From a virus: a DNA stretch of 33,704 nucleotides. Both the position numbers and the translations under genes were made by a program. The notes beneath the pieces were generated by a model. That model worked only from the letters and a program-made list of their open reading frames with translations, ran no database searches and was not told where the DNA came from. Where the stretch lies: positions 1 to 33,704 of IMG/VR virus record IMGVR_UViG_3300027704_000079; one strand, given 5' to 3'. Position 1 is the first letter of the stretch. Every line of letters starts with the position of its first letter. Shown piece by piece: positions 12,908 to 21,276 of the stretch.

Positions 12908-14374
12908 TTACTGCTCTTTTCCTCTTAATGCGGAGTGCACTTTTTTAATCCCAGCTGGGTTAACTCCAGCGCCATCAAGAGCACTATTAACGTCTTCCCA
13001 CTTAAACAGGGCCTTTTGCCTAGCAAGCGCCTTACGATCGAGGCTCACAACAGCTTCATTCATATTTCCGTAGTCATATTCGATATCTTGCCAAACAGTA
13101 AGGATTTGACTAACAGCTTTTTCCATAATCTTAAAGTCTCCATCATACTTTCCGTCAAGTGTTTTATTAACACCCTTATTCAAGTTTGATCCAACTTTAA
13201 GAGAGCGCTCGAGGCTGTATATCTTCTCTTGCGCCTGTTTTACGCCTGAACTCATTTTAGCTGCTTCGGCAAGAGCGCCTCCATTCACTTCTACAGCTTC
13301 ATCGGCCGATTCTCGCTTTTTCCGCTTTGCCTCTTTAGCCTTTTTGATGCGCTCTTTAGCCTTTTTTAATCTTTCGCGATCAGCAGCCTTCTTATCTATT
13401 TTGTCAGCTTTTTTGCCTGCGCGGTCAGCACGACCTGAAATAGTAACACGCGACTTGATGGCACTTCCGATTTTACCAAGTATACCTTCCAACATTTCGT
13501 CGAGTTCTTCATCAGACATTTCTTCAATGTTAGTGGTTTCATCTTCGAGGATGTAGTTAATAGCTTCATCAATATCCTCTTCTTGCAACTTAGCCAATTT
13601 GCTCTTTAACATATCAACATACTTGGTGCCGCCGTATTGCTTAACTCTACTAGGATCTGGATTATTAATCAGATTTTCGAGGTCTTTCGCGAGGGCTTTT
13701 TTATCAGGCGATGCTTCGCTAAGATCGATGTCTTCCTTTTTAAATTTATTTAACGCCTCTTTTAGATACTCCTTTTTGATAAACGCTTCAACCGCTTTAG
13801 CAACGTCAGATATAGTCATCTTATCATTAAAATCGACGATAGTCTTGCTTGAATCGGCATCAACGACACTGGTGTTTCCGTCAATATAGACATCAAACTT
13901 CTTTTGTGCGGGCTTTGATAACAACTTTTTAATTGCTTTCCGAAAAGCTACCGTTGCTTTAAATGAGCTACCATGCACAAAATAATTTACTTCATCTCCG
14001 TCACGGTTTTTAGTCTTTCCAAGGACTTTGTCATTAGGTCTTATAGCTTCTTCAATTGAAGTTGATTCACCAAGGATTTTCTTAGCGACTTCAACATCCA
14101 TTTCAGTAGGGAATTTCTTACCTTCAAATTCAAATTCGTCATCACCAGCAACTGCGGCTTTTGCAGCAGCTTTAGTGAATTCGTTGGCCTCTTCAATATC
14201 TTTTTCTTCAAGAGCTGTTGATCCACTTCGCTTATGTTTGTCAATTGAATGAAGATCAACAAAGTCTTTATCAGAATCTTGAACTTTGGTTTCTTTAGTG
14301 GCTTTTCCTTCGCCTAAGAGAACGCGTGATACAGCGTCAGCCAGATTTGCGATCGATTTGTCTTGTGGTTTCAT
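12908..14374 (-). CDS. Large acidic/basic patterned protein, probable head-internal or scaffold-like (488 aa)
   Basis: A long, low-complexity, mostly helical protein. Alternating acidic and Lys/Arg-rich blocks are visible: residues about 265-290 acidic (EMSDEELDEMLEGILG) and about 315-350 very basic with AEEAKRKK-like repeats. A small folded segment lies near residues 120-195 (DGDEVNYFVHGSSFKAT). Several L-x-E sites (SRVLLGE near residue 21, KKILGE near 102) look like cleavage sites of the T4 gp21 prohead protease. It is the first gene after a late promoter and sits next to proteins with capsid-targeting-like N-termini. I infer a virion or prohead component but recognise no family. Confidence 0.7.
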   Translation of the reverse strand: MKPQDKSIANLADAVSRVLLGEGKATKETKVQDSDKDFVDLHSIDKHKRSGSTALEEKDIEEANEFTKAAAKAAVAGDDEFEFEGKKFPTEMDVEVAKKILGESTSIEEAIRPNDKVLGKTKNRDGDEVNYFVHGSSFKATVAFRKAIKKLLSKPAQKKFDVYIDGNTSVVDADSSKTIVDFNDKMTISDVAKAVEAFIKKEYLKEALNKFKKEDIDLSEASPDKKALAKDLENLINNPDPSRVKQYGGTKYVDMLKSKLAKLQEEDIDEAINYILEDETTNIEEMSDEELDEMLEGILGKIGSAIKSRVTISGRADRAGKKADKIDKKAADRERLKKAKERIKKAKEAKRKKRESADEAVEVNGGALAEAAKMSSGVKQAQEKIYSLERSLKVGSNLNKGVNKTLDGKYDGDFKIMEKAVSQILTVWQDIEYDYGNMNEAVVSLDRKALARQKALFKWEDVNSALDGAGVNPAGIKKVHSALRGKEQ

Positions 14375-14382
14375 GATAGTTT

Positions 14383-14390
14383 TATTTATA
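14383..14390 (-). promoter_or_regulatory. Late promoter TATAAATA
   Basis: TATAAATAA on the minus strand, 8 bases before the ATG at 14374. Leader of about 2 bases expected. Confidence 0.8.
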
Positions 14391-14393
14391 TGT

Positions 14394-14756
14394 TTACTCT
14401 GAGTCTTTTAGTTTTTGGAGGCGTTCGGCCTCAGCAGCTTTGATTTTTGGTATCAGCTTCTTCGCGATCTTTTTAATAGCACCCCTTTTCTTTTCAACCT
14501 TTTTATCAAGTTGAGTCTTTTGTGCGAAGGACATTGCCGCGTAACTTTGGCCGTCTGGTATAAATTTTTTGCGGATAATCTCAATAGCTTGTTTCTGTGC
14601 TCTTGCTTTAAGTTTTTCAGGAGAAGCCTTTTTCTTTAATGCCATTTCACGTTTCTTCTTCAGCTTAGGCATTATTCTTTTCATCATACGACTTCTAGCC
14701 ATACGCTGAGCAGGGTTCAACGGCTTTTCTGTGAGGTATTGTTTAAATGATATCAT
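14394..14756 (-). CDS. Highly basic internal-protein-like protein (120 aa)
   Basis: The first nine residues, MISFKQYLTE, match the capsid-targeting pattern of T4 internal proteins (MKTYQEFIAE), with LTE as the possible gp21 protease site. The rest is extremely basic and helical: MARSRMMKRIMPKLKKKRE, then KARAQKQAIEIIRKK and KKIAKKLIPKIKAAEAERL. T4 internal proteins IPI-III are likewise small and basic, packed with the DNA and injected. I infer a similar packaged DNA-binding protein. It is followed by the 488-aa gene after 19 bases containing a late promoter. Confidence 0.75.
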   Translation of the reverse strand: MISFKQYLTEKPLNPAQRMARSRMMKRIMPKLKKKREMALKKKASPEKLKARAQKQAIEIIRKKFIPDGQSYAAMSFAQKTQLDKKVEKKRGAIKKIAKKLIPKIKAAEAERLQKLKDSE

Positions 14757-14760
14757 ATTA

Positions 14761-15069
14761 TTAATCTGGTGTACTGGTGAACATCCACGCTATGGTTCCG
14801 GCTGCTGCTGTTATTATTGCTGATACCGTAGTCCACACAACAGATCTGATTGTTTTAACAGTCGCAGTATTATCATGCTGTATATCCTCAACCTTCCGCA
14901 ATCTATCATCATGATCGAGCATTTTTTGCAAAATCATTCGAGTTGTCTCATCAAGTTTTAAGATTCTTTCTTCGGCCCTAGCTAAAGCGATGACTGCTTC
15001 AGTCATCTTATCAATCTTCTCTTCAATGCGGTCTAGGCGGTGTTTGTCTCCTTGATTCATCTCTGACAT
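14761..15069 (-). CDS. Tail-anchored coiled-coil membrane protein, XhlA-like (102 aa)
   Basis: It starts MSEMNQGDKHRLDRIEEKID. Residues about 8-70 form a heptad coiled coil (HRLDRIEEKIDKMTEAVIAL). Residues about 75-97 form one hydrophobic span (VVWTTVSAIITAAAGTIAWMF) followed by a short tail. The plan matches XhlA/haemolysin-type phage membrane proteins that accompany holins, so a lysis-accessory role is possible. It has its own late promoter 8 bases upstream, which fits a lysis or virion role. No signal peptide. Confidence 0.7.
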   Translation of the reverse strand: MSEMNQGDKHRLDRIEEKIDKMTEAVIALARAEERILKLDETTRMILQKMLDHDDRLRKVEDIQHDNTATVKTIRSVVWTTVSAIITAAAGTIAWMFTSTPD

Positions 15070-15077
15070 TAGATTAA

Positions 15078-15085
15078 TATTTATA
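15078..15085 (-). promoter_or_regulatory. Late promoter TATAAATA
   Basis: TATAAATAT on the minus strand, 8 bases before the ATG at 15069. Confidence 0.8.
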
Positions 15086-15095
15086 CAAATGCGTA

Positions 15096-15956
15096 TTACT
15101 TTGTATTTGTTGATTTAGGAAGGCCTTTACCATACACTACATCGAGTTTTTCTACAAAATGCTTAGTCCCAGTTGAATCAATAATATAATTCGATTTGCG
15201 TTCTTTAATAGTGATCAAGTTACCAGATTCTGTAGATACTTTATCTCCTACATTGAAAATATCGGCCGAGATATACCGCTCACGTTTTTCTGAGAGACTT
15301 GGTAGTTGAACGTGTTTACGAAAGCTAACCATTTCTTTCAAGCCCATCCTCTTTCGAATTAGGTTGAAAAGTATCATGTCCTCTCCATACTCTTTTGGCA
15401 ATCCAGCGCTGAACGCTTTAAAGTCGCCTTCAAGAGCAGCTGCTCTCATCTTAGATGCACTCATTCCCTCAACACCTTCGGCATCGGGGTCACGCTCGCC
15501 TGCCGAGACAACTTCTATGCCATCTTTGAAATCATAAAAGCCGTGACGGGCTTTTGTGCCGTTATATTTCTTAAGCAGTTTTTGAAATTCAGAAATACGG
15601 TCAGAACCAACAACCAGTGTGATGCGGGTGAAACCCTGATCGTGCAGGAGTGACGCTATATCAAGAATATTCTTACCATTCTTATCCTCGATAATATTGC
15701 GGCCGTGCTTAGGAAACATCTTCCGCATAACACGAATTTTTTCTTTATACACAAGAGGATTCTTTTTAGCATCGTTAGATTGAGATGCGTATATACGATA
15801 CTGATTTCCGACTGCAGCTGCCGCGACCTTTTTTATAAGTTTACCGTGACCAACTGTAGGAGGGTTAAAGCGGCCGAAAGTAAATGCTACGGCATTTATG
15901 CTTTCTTCATTAAACTCTTTAAAGCCTTTGATCGTTTTTTTATCTGATTCGTTCAT
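15096..15956 (-). CDS. HxGH-type nucleotidyltransferase with capsid-targeting-like N-terminus (286 aa)
   Basis: The nucleotidyltransferase domain starts near residue 22: FGRFNPPTVGHGKL holds the T/H-x-G-H motif (Thr34 to His37). It is followed by SNDAKKNPLVYKEK, VVGSDRISEF and GVEGMSASKMR, the last corresponding to the ISSTKIR-type ATP-binding motif. Members transfer AMP or CMP, as in NMN adenylyltransferases; substrate unknown. Residues 8-17 (TIKGFKEFNE) resemble the capsid-targeting tag of its neighbours. Residues about 225-286 form a small extra C-terminal domain. The ATG at 15954-15956 overlaps the upstream stop as ATGA; a TTG three codons further up is less likely. It is cotranscribed with the ligase-like gene. 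Confidence 0.85.
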   Translation of the reverse strand: MNESDKKTIKGFKEFNEESINAVAFTFGRFNPPTVGHGKLIKKVAAAAVGNQYRIYASQSNDAKKNPLVYKEKIRVMRKMFPKHGRNIIEDKNGKNILDIASLLHDQGFTRITLVVGSDRISEFQKLLKKYNGTKARHGFYDFKDGIEVVSAGERDPDAEGVEGMSASKMRAAALEGDFKAFSAGLPKEYGEDMILFNLIRKRMGLKEMVSFRKHVQLPSLSEKRERYISADIFNVGDKVSTESGNLITIKERKSNYIIDSTGTKHFVEKLDVVYGKGLPKSTNTK

Positions 15957-17203
15957 CGTTCCCAACCTTTTATTACGTCTGCTGAAAAATTATTTGTAGA
16001 AAATTCTAATCGATCGACTAGTTTGACTGCGCCGTTAGTATTATAGTCAATTGCAACAAATCCTTCTGAACCTGTTACTTTAAAACCCTGTTTTGTTCTA
16101 ATAAATGTATCAATCTCTTTCAGTTTATCTAATTTATTTATAATGATTAATTTAGCATCGACAATAGCATTCATCAACTGGAACATCAAATCTAAGTTTT
16201 TGCGGTTGTTCTTAGAAAAGAATTGCATTTCTTCTTCATGTTTTTTAAGCACTGCTTCTTTACCCTTGGCGCTTTTACGCTTGTCGTACTCTTTTTTGTA
16301 CTTTGTGTCGAACCACGCAATTAGGTCATTCACGTGTTTAGTGGTATTGCCAATCCGCTCTCCTTTCCGGACGAAGGTGTTGCCGAAAGTCTCAATCTTA
16401 ATTGCGAGGGATGGCGTATTCTCTAACTCGTTGAGAGTCGTCGATTTAATCTGTTGAAAGATCTTACCTGCTTTCGAGAGCTGCTGAGTAACTTCATCAG
16501 TATCTGCTTTCGTGAGAGTAGCTGTTCCAGACAAGTTTTTAAGGTCTGCGGCCTGTTGCCAAACACTTGCTTTCTTCTTAAGATTGGAAATATCCACACC
16601 GTAAGATGCGCTCAGCGACTCAAAATCCTTTCCTTTATACGTTGTATGCCACACAACTCCCAGATTCGCTTTACCAATGGTTTTTGCTAATTTAGAATCG
16701 GCAGGAACTGCATACACAAGGGTGTTAGGCTGAAACGTAATGTATTTCTTGCCGTCAATCGTTTCAGCCTCAACATCGCCTTTTGTAAACATGATATCTC
16801 CCTGAATAACATTCTTAATACCAAGATCTTTAAGTTCGTTGAATGCTATCACCAATTTGTCTGCTAGGTCACCTGATGTGTCGTTTCGGACATCAGCCTC
16901 TGACTTATAAACCATTGGATCCTTATTAAAAATGCCTTTTTTTGCTACAAAGAACTTTCCATCAGTTGGATCAACACCTGCAAATACCGCAGGTGCCCCG
17001 TCCCATTTTTCTGTAACGTTAGTTGATGCGCTTGCTTTACCAGCTAGCATGTCTCTTAAAGACCGTAAGGCAAAGATTGCCTCGCGAGCTCCTTTAACTC
17101 CGCCGTAGATAACGCGGTCTTCAATGTGTGTCATGTGGGTGTTTTTCCCAGCCTTTGACGCTTCAGTTATGCTATCGCTAAGATGCTCTTTAAATGATTT
17201 CAT
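15953..17203 (-). CDS. Ligase-superfamily covalent nucleotidyltransferase, DUF6267-like (416 aa)
   Basis: Motif I EKWDGAP holds the AMP-accepting Lys66 with Asp68-Gly69. FFVAKKGIF follows; VIQGDIMF near residue 137 is in the motif III position; EGFVAID at 380-386 is motif IV; and AVKLVDR with Lys394 is motif V. The order and residues match DNA/RNA ligases and capping enzymes. The family is found in marine T4-like phages (I recall it as DUF6267). Residues 1-17, MKSFKEHLSDSITEASK, match the capsid-targeting pattern with SITE as a possible protease site, so the enzyme may travel in the capsid. The start overlaps the upstream stop by one base (TAATG). Confidence 0.75.
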   Translation of the reverse strand: MKSFKEHLSDSITEASKAGKNTHMTHIEDRVIYGGVKGAREAIFALRSLRDMLAGKASASTNVTEKWDGAPAVFAGVDPTDGKFFVAKKGIFNKDPMVYKSEADVRNDTSGDLADKLVIAFNELKDLGIKNVIQGDIMFTKGDVEAETIDGKKYITFQPNTLVYAVPADSKLAKTIGKANLGVVWHTTYKGKDFESLSASYGVDISNLKKKASVWQQAADLKNLSGTATLTKADTDEVTQQLSKAGKIFQQIKSTTLNELENTPSLAIKIETFGNTFVRKGERIGNTTKHVNDLIAWFDTKYKKEYDKRKSAKGKEAVLKKHEEEMQFFSKNNRKNLDLMFQLMNAIVDAKLIIINKLDKLKEIDTFIRTKQGFKVTGSEGFVAIDYNTNGAVKLVDRLEFSTNNFSADVIKGWER

Positions 17204-19029
17204 TATTTTAAGAATTTGATAAATTTATCATATGGTATTTTTTTAGTTCCTTCAAAGTTGAAAGAGAAACGACCAGATGCGTTTGTTCCTGTTCTAAATG
17301 CAGTGTAATAAATTTCGTTATCAAGAATATCGCTCACGACATACAAGTCAATATTCAAATATTTGTTATCTTGTGTGTTCAATCGTATTCCAGATATTGG
17401 AAATTGGGTATCTTTCAATTTCTCTCTTTTCTTATCGGCGAAGCTTCCTGCAGAACCTAAATATTCCCACGACTTTCCTGATGAAGTTTTGCCATATACC
17501 TTATAAAGCGGAAGGGATGTTTTACCGAAATAAACCTCTTTATGCATATCAACAACCGAATTTAATATTTCATCAGTATCAGTCGACCCAATAATCATTT
17601 CGACCGCGGATAATGAATATGAATTCGATAGTAGTTTAGAAACAATGTCGATATTTAGTTCCTTTGAATTTTTAAATTGTGTTATTGTAGTTCCAGTCTT
17701 ATATAACAAATAGTCTTTTGCATCATAGAGATTTATTATATCAGATTTTTTCTTTTGAACTTCCTTGACCAATTTGTTCGCGTCCTTGATTTTAATTTTT
17801 TCCAATTTAGCATTGAGACTTTCTCCAGTTTTTTTCTCAATGAGGTAATTACTGTCGTCGCAATATTTTTCAAGCAAAAAGATATCGTCATTATTTAGTC
17901 CAAAAAGTTTTTGGTACCTTTTAAACACATTCTTCTTTTCTAGACTATTAGCTTTTTTAAACCTATTTGTGATATTAGCAAAGAACTTGCCGACTGATTG
18001 TGACACTTTAGCTAAGGTATCCTTTACTTTGGAAAATGCTTTCTTTAAAAATGTAATAGGGCCTTCATTCAGTTCCATATCTAAAGATTCGTTAACGATA
18101 TCGTTGAAATAATCGTTATACGACGGTAGACTATATTTTTTAATAATATACGATGTTACCTTACCTAATTGAGCCTTATCAGCTGATTTTTTCAATGATA
18201 CTTGAATAAAAGTAATCTTACTTTTTTCTCCTTTTATGACTCCATTATCATCAAAAGTGAAAGTATCAGTTTTCATTGCCGCGATGGTCGTGGCTGCATC
18301 GGCCGATGAAACGATCATATCTGCAGTATTAGCCTTTACGCCAGTGATTTTTACATTTTCGTTATCTTCTTCGGCTGAATAATAGTCTGTAATTCTGCCG
18401 TGGATAATATTGGCTTTGAATTTTACAACATCCATAAATTCTGCCATACCGCTAATAAGACCAACTAATTCAAGGAAATTCTTAGATGTCATCGAATCGA
18501 GTTTTGAAAGGAGCGTCGATTTACCTTTACTGTCCCAATCTTGACCATTGCCGAGGATATTCTTTACATTCGCAATGACGGTCTCTCGTGATTCAATATC
18601 GTTTTCGATATCTTTATAGTAAACACCAATAGCTTGAACAGTTTCGAGCGTAGGAGTATCTTTACCCCAATTGATATCTGAACCTAGTTTTAAGATATTA
18701 TAATACGAGTCAACTGCTTTTTCATACCAAGCGACTGAGCCGACGGCCTTTCCTTCGGGCGAATCTAAAATTTCAAATGCAGCTCGGAGCGCTTTCTTAT
18801 TATCACCAAATACCACTGCGTCGGCAGGAATTTTAATAGGATCCAGTTTACTAAAAACTGGACTATCTGGCAATTTAATTGTAGAACCGATTCTGTTTTT
18901 AAATGTGTCTACTTTATCGCTTTTTAATGTAAAGAGCGAGCCTTCTCCGTATTTTCCAGCACTTACAGTAGCCTCGATGATCATATCAGAGGTTTCTTTA
19001 TATTCTTTAAACGACAGCATATTTCCCAT
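17203..19029 (-). CDS. Putative packaged protein with capsid-targeting-like N-terminus (608 aa)
   Basis: It starts MGNMLSFKEYKETSDMIIEA; the second ATG (19020, MLSFKEY) may be the true start. SFKEY plus IIE-A fits the targeting and gp21-cleavage pattern. Around residues 230-295, NTADMIVSS followed later by ITFIQVSLKKSADKAQLGK has the spacing of a PD-(D/E)XK-like core (Asp, then Q-x-x-x-K), seen in several phage proteins; low confidence. Residues about 325-380 are amphipathic and basic (LKKAFSKVKDTLAKVSQSVG) after a second possible site, ELNEG. The C-terminal 150 residues are beta-rich. Late promoter 24 bases upstream. Function unknown. Confidence 0.65.
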   Translation of the reverse strand: MGNMLSFKEYKETSDMIIEATVSAGKYGEGSLFTLKSDKVDTFKNRIGSTIKLPDSPVFSKLDPIKIPADAVVFGDNKKALRAAFEILDSPEGKAVGSVAWYEKAVDSYYNILKLGSDINWGKDTPTLETVQAIGVYYKDIENDIESRETVIANVKNILGNGQDWDSKGKSTLLSKLDSMTSKNFLELVGLISGMAEFMDVVKFKANIIHGRITDYYSAEEDNENVKITGVKANTADMIVSSADAATTIAAMKTDTFTFDDNGVIKGEKSKITFIQVSLKKSADKAQLGKVTSYIIKKYSLPSYNDYFNDIVNESLDMELNEGPITFLKKAFSKVKDTLAKVSQSVGKFFANITNRFKKANSLEKKNVFKRYQKLFGLNNDDIFLLEKYCDDSNYLIEKKTGESLNAKLEKIKIKDANKLVKEVQKKKSDIINLYDAKDYLLYKTGTTITQFKNSKELNIDIVSKLLSNSYSLSAVEMIIGSTDTDEILNSVVDMHKEVYFGKTSLPLYKVYGKTSSGKSWEYLGSAGSFADKKREKLKDTQFPISGIRLNTQDNKYLNIDLYVVSDILDNEIYYTAFRTGTNASGRFSFNFEGTKKIPYDKFIKFLK

Positions 19030-19053
19030 TAAACAAAATTGTTATTATAATTC

Positions 19054-19061
19054 TATTTATA
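19054..19061 (-). promoter_or_regulatory. Late promoter TATAAATA
   Basis: TATAAATAG on the minus strand, 24 bases before the ATG at 19029. It opens the unit 19029 to 15096. Confidence 0.8.
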
Positions 19062-19074
19062 CAAAAAACATCTT

Positions 19075-19548
19075 TCAATATTCAGCCCAATGACAATTTT
19101 TCCAGTCGCTTTCAACAAACCAACGGATGAACAAGCCGCGTTCCATACCATGGGCTTCAATCTCCCACGGCTGGTCATAGTAGTGAGTAGAATTAAAATT
19201 AAACTTCTTGCCTTTCCATTTACACAAGTATGGTGATCTTGCCAAGTCTTTTAACTCACCTCTAGCGTACTGCTTCACGTGAACCATTTCGTGCGCGATG
19301 GTTTCTAACATAGATTGGAGGCTTTGAGTAGAGTCAGCTCTTATGGTGAAGTTACGTGGGCGATCCCGGGATTGATCTTCCCAAATGCAGTCACCAGCAA
19401 GTTGCTCATTTTCGATGAGGCGGGGGATTAACGCGATATCGATATTTAGCTTTCCTTCAAGCCTGGGCATTATCTTACCTATGCAGTACTCGACAATTGA
19501 ATTAACCATTGCCCTTTTTCTTTTACCTGATCCTTTTACACTAACCAT
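19075..19548 (-). CDS. SprT-like zinc metalloprotease (157 aa)
   Basis: TIAHEMVHVKQ provides the HExxH zinc site (His86, Glu87, His90). PWEIEAHGME near residues 128-136 supplies the downstream acidic ligand and a helix typical of SprT/WSS1-type peptidases. These proteases cut DNA-bound proteins in cells; in phages the target is unknown. A lysine/arginine-rich N-terminus (MVSVKGSGKRKR) fits DNA association. The ATG lies 15 bases from the -10 of the promoter at 19564-19592. Confidence 0.8.
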   Translation of the reverse strand: MVSVKGSGKRKRAMVNSIVEYCIGKIMPRLEGKLNIDIALIPRLIENEQLAGDCIWEDQSRDRPRNFTIRADSTQSLQSMLETIAHEMVHVKQYARGELKDLARSPYLCKWKGKKFNFNSTHYYDQPWEIEAHGMERGLFIRWFVESDWKNCHWAEY

Positions 19549-19563
19549 GTTCGTTCTGCCCCT

Positions 19564-19592
19564 ATTCTACCACAAATTGTGGGGAATGTACA
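19564..19592 (-). promoter_or_regulatory. Early promoter, TGTACA-17-TAGAAT
   Basis: -35 TGTACA at 19587-19592, -10 TAGAAT at 19564-19569 on the minus strand, 17-base spacer. Confidence 0.8.
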
Positions 19593-19631
19593 CATTTATT
19601 TTCATAAAAGTGCGGCTTTTAGCTAATATGG

Positions 19632-20996
19632 TCATATTTTGAAGGCAGAAAAGTCATTATTCGCGACTGGGGTTGGAGTGATCTGATCACTCACGAGTGT
19701 TTGGGCTGAATCTTCCACATCGTAGAGCCGCATCTTAGATCGGTCAATACCAACAACGAACCTCTTATTTTGCGTAGGATCATTGTAGCGGTTCTTTAAT
19801 TGTTTCACCATAAGCTGATTCATGCCTTCAAGTTGTTCAGTTGAAATAAGAGCAAGCATTAGGTCTGCCGTGGCTGGAAGTCCAAAACTCTCTGAAGTAT
19901 CAGTGAGTTCAACATCGGTATTACCAAATCCTGAACGAGTAACTTGAGTAGCTGACCAAATAGGGACATCATGCTCAACTGCCAAACCTCTAAGCTCTTC
20001 TGCAATTGCTTTAATGAGAGAATAAGTATTAACAGAGCCTCCAAGGCCTTTGATGCGGGCAGAACCCATGATGTTTAGATAGTCAACATAAATGACATCT
20101 GGCTTAAAGTTCTTCTTAAGTTTAAGCTCATCAAGTAAAGCTCTGAAATGGCCTACGTGGGCTGTTGCTGTAGGATACTCTTTCACAATAAGTTTTCCTC
20201 GAGACTTCTCTTTGAGCGAATTAACTTTCGTATCAAAGAGCTCTTTAGGTAACGTAGTAAGTTGATCGATTGGGATATCAAGTAGATTCGCATCAATGCG
20301 CTCAGCAATTCTTTCTTCTGCCATTTCGAGAGTAATATACAATACGTTAAGACCTGCTGCAAGATTAGCAGAAGCAAAATGGCACATCGCTAAGCTTTTT
20401 CCAACACCTGTGCCGGCCAATATGATGTTAAGTGTTTTATTTGAAACACCACCTTTCGTGATAGTATTAAAGAGCGAGAGATCAAATGGTATTCTATCTT
20501 CTTTAGCATGATAAAAATCATACCGCTCAGTTGAATTTTCGAAATAATCATGCCCAACATTTTTATCAAAGGACACTTGGAGTGCCTTAGATAGTATCCC
20601 TGGGATAGCTCCATCAGTCAGTTCTTGCTCTTTTCCGTCAATAATGCTTATTGATTTAATAATAGCAATATAGACTGCTCTGTTCTTACACCATTCTTCA
20701 GTGGAGTCTAGTAGCCATTCAGTATCAACTTTCTCGGGATTTTTTAGATCAATGATCAAGTTGTGAATATCATTCTTATTTGGCTTATTTACGTAATCAG
20801 ACTTTTGAAACTCGACATCCAACGCAGAGGCTGTCGGCAGTTTGTTATAATCACCTAGAAACTGTAATATAAGTTCATAAACTGGCCTATACTCATTTTC
20901 AAAGTATTCAGTCTTAAGGTGTGGTAGTGTCTGACGACAAAAGTCTTCATCAGTCGTCAGATTCTTCAGTATCAGCTTTTGCAGATTCGTCATCAT
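19632..20996 (-). CDS. 41: Replicative DNA helicase, gp41/DnaB family
   Basis: A 454-residue hexameric helicase that unwinds the phage replication fork and pairs with a primase. The N-terminal domain (residues 1-150) opens QKLILKNLTTDEDFCRQTLP, as in T4 gp41. Walker A is AGTGVGKS (195-201), Walker B VIYVDYLNIMG (about 300-310), and an arginine-finger-like KNRYNDPTQNKRF lies near residue 410. Length is close to T4 gp41 (475). It starts with two ATGs (20996, 20993) inside the end of the upstream gene, a 44-47 base overlap, which suggests coupled translation. Expressed from the uvsX promoter. Confidence 0.92.
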   Translation of the reverse strand: MMTNLQKLILKNLTTDEDFCRQTLPHLKTEYFENEYRPVYELILQFLGDYNKLPTASALDVEFQKSDYVNKPNKNDIHNLIIDLKNPEKVDTEWLLDSTEEWCKNRAVYIAIIKSISIIDGKEQELTDGAIPGILSKALQVSFDKNVGHDYFENSTERYDFYHAKEDRIPFDLSLFNTITKGGVSNKTLNIILAGTGVGKSLAMCHFASANLAAGLNVLYITLEMAEERIAERIDANLLDIPIDQLTTLPKELFDTKVNSLKEKSRGKLIVKEYPTATAHVGHFRALLDELKLKKNFKPDVIYVDYLNIMGSARIKGLGGSVNTYSLIKAIAEELRGLAVEHDVPIWSATQVTRSGFGNTDVELTDTSESFGLPATADLMLALISTEQLEGMNQLMVKQLKNRYNDPTQNKRFVVGIDRSKMRLYDVEDSAQTLVSDQITPTPVANNDFSAFKI

Positions 20997-21276
20997 TAAT
21001 TTTCTCTTCGATTAGGGTAATAAGGACATCACCCATAAAATTCTTAAACGGTTTAGATTTTTCTAATTTGTTCTTCTTCTTTCCTTCTGGAACTTCATTG
21101 ATTGTGAAGTCAAACTTAACAACTGGCTCATCAACAGAACCAGTGATTTCTACTTTGCCGTATGTATATACTACACCAGAGTACGGTCCTTGTACAACCT
21201 TTAATGAATACAATTCGCTGTCGCCTCTTTCGACGAATTTGATGTATCGATCTACATTAATCTTATTCGCAGCCAT
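20950..21276 (-). CDS. Small acidic protein between uvsX and gp41 (108 aa)
   Basis: It starts MAANKINVDRYIKFVERGDS, then strands (GPYSGVVYTYGKVEITGS), a lysine-rich turn (GKKKNKLEKSKPF) and a very acidic tail (EEKINDDESAKADTEESDD). The beta-rich body plus acidic tail recalls single-strand binding proteins, but I cannot assign it. The conserved position in the recombination/replication operon suggests a helper of UvsX or the helicase. It has one of the few strong ribosome binding sites here, GAGGAGG 6 bases before the ATG, encoded within the end of uvsX. Confidence 0.75.
   Translation of the reverse strand: MAANKINVDRYIKFVERGDSELYSLKVVQGPYSGVVYTYGKVEITGSVDEPVVKFDFTINEVPEGKKKNKLEKSKPFKNFMGDVLITLIEEKINDDESAKADTEESDD

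Noticed and set aside
16135-16142. TATAAATA inside the ligase-like gene
   Set aside because: It is a perfect late motif but lies within coding sequence about 180 bases before the next start codon. In an A/T-rich genome such a match can be chance, so it is not listed as a feature, though it could add late expression of the nucleotidyltransferase.
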